From: Mesorhizobium sp. LHD-90
GTDB taxonomy: Bacteria; Pseudomonadota; Alphaproteobacteria; Rhizobiales; Rhizobiaceae
NCBI RefSeq assembly: GCF_030929505.1
Contig: NZ_JAVFVV010000015.1
Span: 97,593 to 161,592 of the forward strand
Direction: 5' to 3'
DNA: 64,000 nt
A program made the position numbers and the translations under genes. Positions 61,446-64,000 of the stretch are shown in pieces; position 1 is the first letter of the stretch; every line of letters starts with the position of its first letter. The notes below the pieces were generated by a model. That model saw only the letters and a list, made by a program, of their open reading frames with translations, was not told the DNA's origin and did not search any database.

Positions 61446-62951
61446 GTGACCGCCGCCCAATCCATCGTGCTTTCGCCCTCCGACAATGTAGCCGTCGCCA
61501 ATGGGCGCATTGAAGCCGGTGACGTTCTTCCGGGCGGCGCGGCGGCGCTTTCCGCCATCGATCCGGGCCACAAGGTGGCGATCAAGCCGATCGCCAAGGG
61601 TGACGCGGTGGTGAAGTATGCCCAGGCGATCGGAAAGGCGACGGCCGACATTCCGGCCGGCGCGCATGTCCATTCGCACAATCTCGTCTTCGAATCCGGC
61701 CGCATGCCGGTTGTGCCGCCGAGCCCGCCGGTGGAGGCGACCGAGGAAGAACGCGCCCGCACCTTCATGGGCTATCGCCGCGCCGACGGGCGCGCCGGCA
61801 CGCGAAATTTCGTCGGCATCATCGCCAGCGTGAACTGCTCGGCGACCGTCTGCCACGCCATCGCCGACCAGGCCAACAAGCGGCTGCTGCCGAAGTACCC
61901 GGGCATCGACGGCTTCGTGCCGATCGTGCACGGCCAGGGCTGCGGCATGAGCGCCACCGGCGACGGCATGATGGTGCTGCACCGTACGCTGGCGGGTTAC
62001 GCCCGGCATCCGAACTTCGGCGGAGCGCTGATGGTCGGCCTCGGCTGCGAGGTCAACCAGTTGACGCTCTACGGCCAGAAGGGCGTCGCCGCGGGAAAAC
62101 GCCACTTCAACATCCAGGACTCGGGCGGGTCGCGCAAATCGGTAGAGAAGGCGATGGGCGTACTGGAGGAAATCTGCCAGGAGGTCGGCCACCTCGAGCG
62201 AGAGCCGATCCCGGTTTCGGAAATCGTCGTCGGCCTGCAGTGCGGCGGCTCCGACGGCATGTCCGGCATCACCGCCAATCCGGCGCTGGGTGCTGCGGTC
62301 GACATCCTCGCCGCCGGCGGTGGCATCGGTATCCTTTCGGAAACTACCGAGATCTATGGCGCCGAGCACCTGCTCGCCTACCGGGCCGCGTCGCCGGAGA
62401 TCGCCAAGAAACTCGATGGCTACATCAAATGGTGGGAGGACCATACCGCCAAGCATGGCGCCTCGATCGACAACAATCCCTCGCCCGGCAACAAGCGCGG
62501 CGGCCTGACGACGATCCTGGAAAAGTCGCTCGGCGCGGTGGCCAAGGGCGGCCAGACCCCGCTCAACGGCGTCTTCGCCTATGCCGAGAAGGTTTCCGGC
62601 CACGGCCTCGTCTTCATGGACACGCCCGGCTACGACCCCGTCTCGGCGACCGGCCAGGTGGCGGGCGGCGCCAACGTCATCGTCTTCACCACCGGGCGCG
62701 GTTCCTGCTTCGGCAGCCATCCGACGCCGTCGATCAAGGTGGCGACCAACACCGCGCTCTACAATTCGATGGAAGAGGACATGGACGTCAATTGCGGCGT
62801 CATCGCTTCGGGCGACAAGACCATCCCGCAGATGGGCCGCGAGATCTTCGAGCTGATCGTCGAGACGGCGTCGGGCAAGAAGACCAAGAGCGAGTTGTTC
62901 GGCTACGGCGACAACGAATTCGTGCCGTGGCACCTCGGCGCGACGCTGTAG
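61446..62951 (+). CDS. UxaA-family altronate/hexarate dehydratase
   Basis: A 501-residue protein from GTG 61446 (TAAQSIVLSPSDNVAV), preceded by AGGGAAA; an ATG 21 codons upstream would add a non-conserved segment. The N-terminal SAF domain (VLPGGAAALSAIDPGHKVAIKPIAKGD) joins the large UxaA/GarD domain with RADGRAGTRNFVGIIASVNCSATV, VHGQGCGM, GLGCEVNQ and LQCGGSDGMSGITANPALG, whose Cys, His and Glu bind the metal. Altronate dehydratase acts in galacturonate catabolism; galactarate dehydratase is the alternative, and sequence does not settle which. No uxaB/uxaC gene is present in the window. Confidence 0.9.
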   Translation: MTAAQSIVLSPSDNVAVANGRIEAGDVLPGGAAALSAIDPGHKVAIKPIAKGDAVVKYAQAIGKATADIPAGAHVHSHNLVFESGRMPVVPPSPPVEATEEERARTFMGYRRADGRAGTRNFVGIIASVNCSATVCHAIADQANKRLLPKYPGIDGFVPIVHGQGCGMSATGDGMMVLHRTLAGYARHPNFGGALMVGLGCEVNQLTLYGQKGVAAGKRHFNIQDSGGSRKSVEKAMGVLEEICQEVGHLEREPIPVSEIVVGLQCGGSDGMSGITANPALGAAVDILAAGGGIGILSETTEIYGAEHLLAYRAASPEIAKKLDGYIKWWEDHTAKHGASIDNNPSPGNKRGGLTTILEKSLGAVAKGGQTPLNGVFAYAEKVSGHGLVFMDTPGYDPVSATGQVAGGANVIVFTTGRGSCFGSHPTPSIKVATNTALYNSMEEDMDVNCGVIASGDKTIPQMGREIFELIVETASGKKTKSELFGYGDNEFVPWHLGATL

Positions 62952-63881
62952 CGCCTGCCCCTGCCATACCTTGCTGGGGAATCCGACGCGCCGGTTTCCC
63001 CGTTTGCCTGCCTCCCGGCGCCGTGGACGCCCGCCATCCATTCGGTGGCTCGGCCATCTTGCGAAGCAGGCCGTCACGGATACGGCGGCTTGGCGTAGCG
63101 GAATATGCAACGAGACCGCACTCCTTCCTCGCCACGCTGCGGAAATCCGCCCTGGCCATTGAGTGGAAATCTCCCTTCCGGGAGGTGGGAAGCGGGGCGC
63201 AGGGCCGAGCCTCTCAAAGTTATAAAACGTGGCGCGAACCTTGCGCCCCGCCGGCGTTCTTGCCCGACCGCTGATACCGCTCACTCGTTCCGGAGCGTGT
63301 CGTCGCGGTCTGGGGCCCGGGTCTTTAGGCTCTTGCCAAGCCGCGCACCGTTACGCGGCCACCCCGGCGCCGTCGCTCTCCCCTGATACCCGGTGCGCAC
63401 CAGGTTTCCCGCGAGAGCGATTGCGAGCATTATGCGGGAGCCCGAAGCAGGAGGGATAAGTCTGCCGAAAAAAATCTAGCCGGAACACTTTTCCCGGATA
63501 ACGGAATGAAGGATTTCAATAGCTTATGACAGAAATCCGAATCGGAATGTTAAAAGGCTGTGGACGTTCTGTCCCCTTTTCTGGACATCCAGCGCCGAGG
63601 GTCATTTTCCTTGGCCGTCCGCGCTGCCCCTCACTGTCCTGCCCGTGATCCTTCGACAAGCTCAGGACGAGAAGAGAGCCGCTGACCGCAACGATTTCGC
63701 CAATCGCCAACTTGGATGGGCGAAACCGGCAATGCGTGGGTCTCTCCCCATCCGCGGCAGGGCAATCGCGTATGGCCAGATGATCCTCCCCTCCTCGCCT
63801 GTGGCGAGACGCTGAGGCATCACCCCCTCCACCGCCTCCGGCGGTCCCCCTCCCCCGCTCCGCAGGGGAGGAACCAGCGGC
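62952..63881. other. Gene-free interval before the IS element
   Basis: About 930 bases in which no frame has convincing protein character. Small repeated-type sequences are present: TCCTTCGACAAGCTCAGGAC (63649-63668), common as an intergenic repeat in rhizobia, and a palindrome-rich CCCCCTCC/GGGGAGG stretch near 63816-63874 related to the RIME-like elements. It looks like decayed intergenic DNA that collected repeats. Confidence 0.5.
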
Positions 63882-64000
63882 TGTCCGACCCGGATAGATA
63901 GGTAACGGAATGGACCGGATAGATGGGTGACAGTTTTCTTGTCCGCCGGGAGGACCGGCGATGGGATGGCGAGAGACTGGCATCATGGACGAGCGGCTTT
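63882..64000 (+). mobile_element. Left end of an IS481-type insertion sequence (continues beyond window)
   Basis: The boundary is set at a TGT (63882), which begins many IS481-family ends. Just inside are two direct repeats CCGGATAGAT(A/G)GGT(A/G)AC (63890-63906 and 63915-63931), probable transposase-binding sites. A transposase gene starts at 63961. The right end is outside the window. Confidence 0.6.
63961..64000 (+). CDS. IS481-family transposase, 3' truncated by window end
   Basis: Only 13 codons are visible (MGWRETGIMDERL). They match the start of IS481-type transposases, which begin M-x-W-x-E-T/C-x-x-M-x-E/D-R. GGGAGG seven bases upstream supports the start. Nothing can be said of the catalytic DDE residues, which lie outside. 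Confidence 0.6.
   Translation, partial: MGWRETGIMDERL

Noticed and set aside
61341..63284. 647-residue minus-strand frame opposite the UxaA-family gene
   Set aside because: Antisense shadow; the plus-strand gene has all family motifs.
62952..63881. Several 60-156 residue frames after the dehydratase gene
   Set aside because: Arg/Pro/Ala-rich sequence without family similarity, ribosome sites or supporting context.

Overview
The window is chromosomal DNA from a high-GC alphaproteobacterium, most probably a Rhizobiales member close to Mesorhizobium/Phyllobacteriaceae. The evidence is the gene families: an aglEFGAK-type alpha-glucoside operon, UvrB with long N- and C-terminal extensions, DUF1127, DUF982 and DUF2244 proteins, a Fur/Mur-type regulator, and several classes of short palindromic intergenic repeats. 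There are 53 complete genes, one frameshifted gene, one gene cut by each window edge (a CNNM/CBS protein on the left, an IS481-type transposase on the right), and no tRNA, rRNA or CRISPR array that I could see.

Region by region. 1-6.3 kb: CNNM/CBS protein, a 650-base gap with two intrinsic terminators, a divergent flavin reductase/HxlR pair, a thioesterase, and a GMC oxidoreductase plus enolase-superfamily pair. 6.3-15.1 kb: an AT-richer leader and coiled-coil protein, DUF3137, UvrB, DUF1127, LysR, a fatty acid desaturase and a small protein. 15.4-24.7 kb: ribokinase, an Ada-like repair/regulator protein, a 94-residue protein that begins with a sliding-clamp-binding-type pentapeptide, a single-polypeptide restriction-modification enzyme, DUF2244, endonuclease III, DUF2214, a frameshifted gene and a GNAT acetyltransferase. 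24.9-34.4 kb: an orphan DUF2793 tail-like protein, RNase D with an M20 peptidase, DNA polymerase I whose proofreading site looks dead, two copies of a structured 219-base element, and three small secreted proteins.

The last 30 kb is mainly sugar catabolism. From 44.9 down to 34.5 kb a LacI regulator faces an eight-gene operon (binding protein, two permeases, ATPase, TIM-barrel isomerase/epimerase, Gfo/Idh/MocA dehydrogenase, aldo/keto reductase, GH43 glycosidase), with the same 14-base near-palindrome in front of both transcripts. 45.0-49.7 kb holds 6-phosphogluconate dehydrogenase, a Fur-family regulator, a DUF2171 protein, and a translationally coupled multicopper oxidase/ZIP transporter pair with a Fur/Mur-like box just upstream. 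A membrane-bound class III nucleotide cyclase follows. 52.0-60.0 kb is the agl operon with its LacI regulator and paired AAAGCGCTTT operators. The end holds DUF982, a GntR regulator with two helix-turn-helix regions, and a UxaA-family dehydratase, then 0.9 kb of gene-free DNA leading into the IS element.

The strongest leads are the 219-base element (equal-length copies, a compensatory base-pair change, unrelated palindromic arms on each copy), the loss of two proofreading carboxylates in Pol I, the clamp-motif small protein beside DNA-repair and restriction genes, and the metal-linked multicopper oxidase/ZIP pair.
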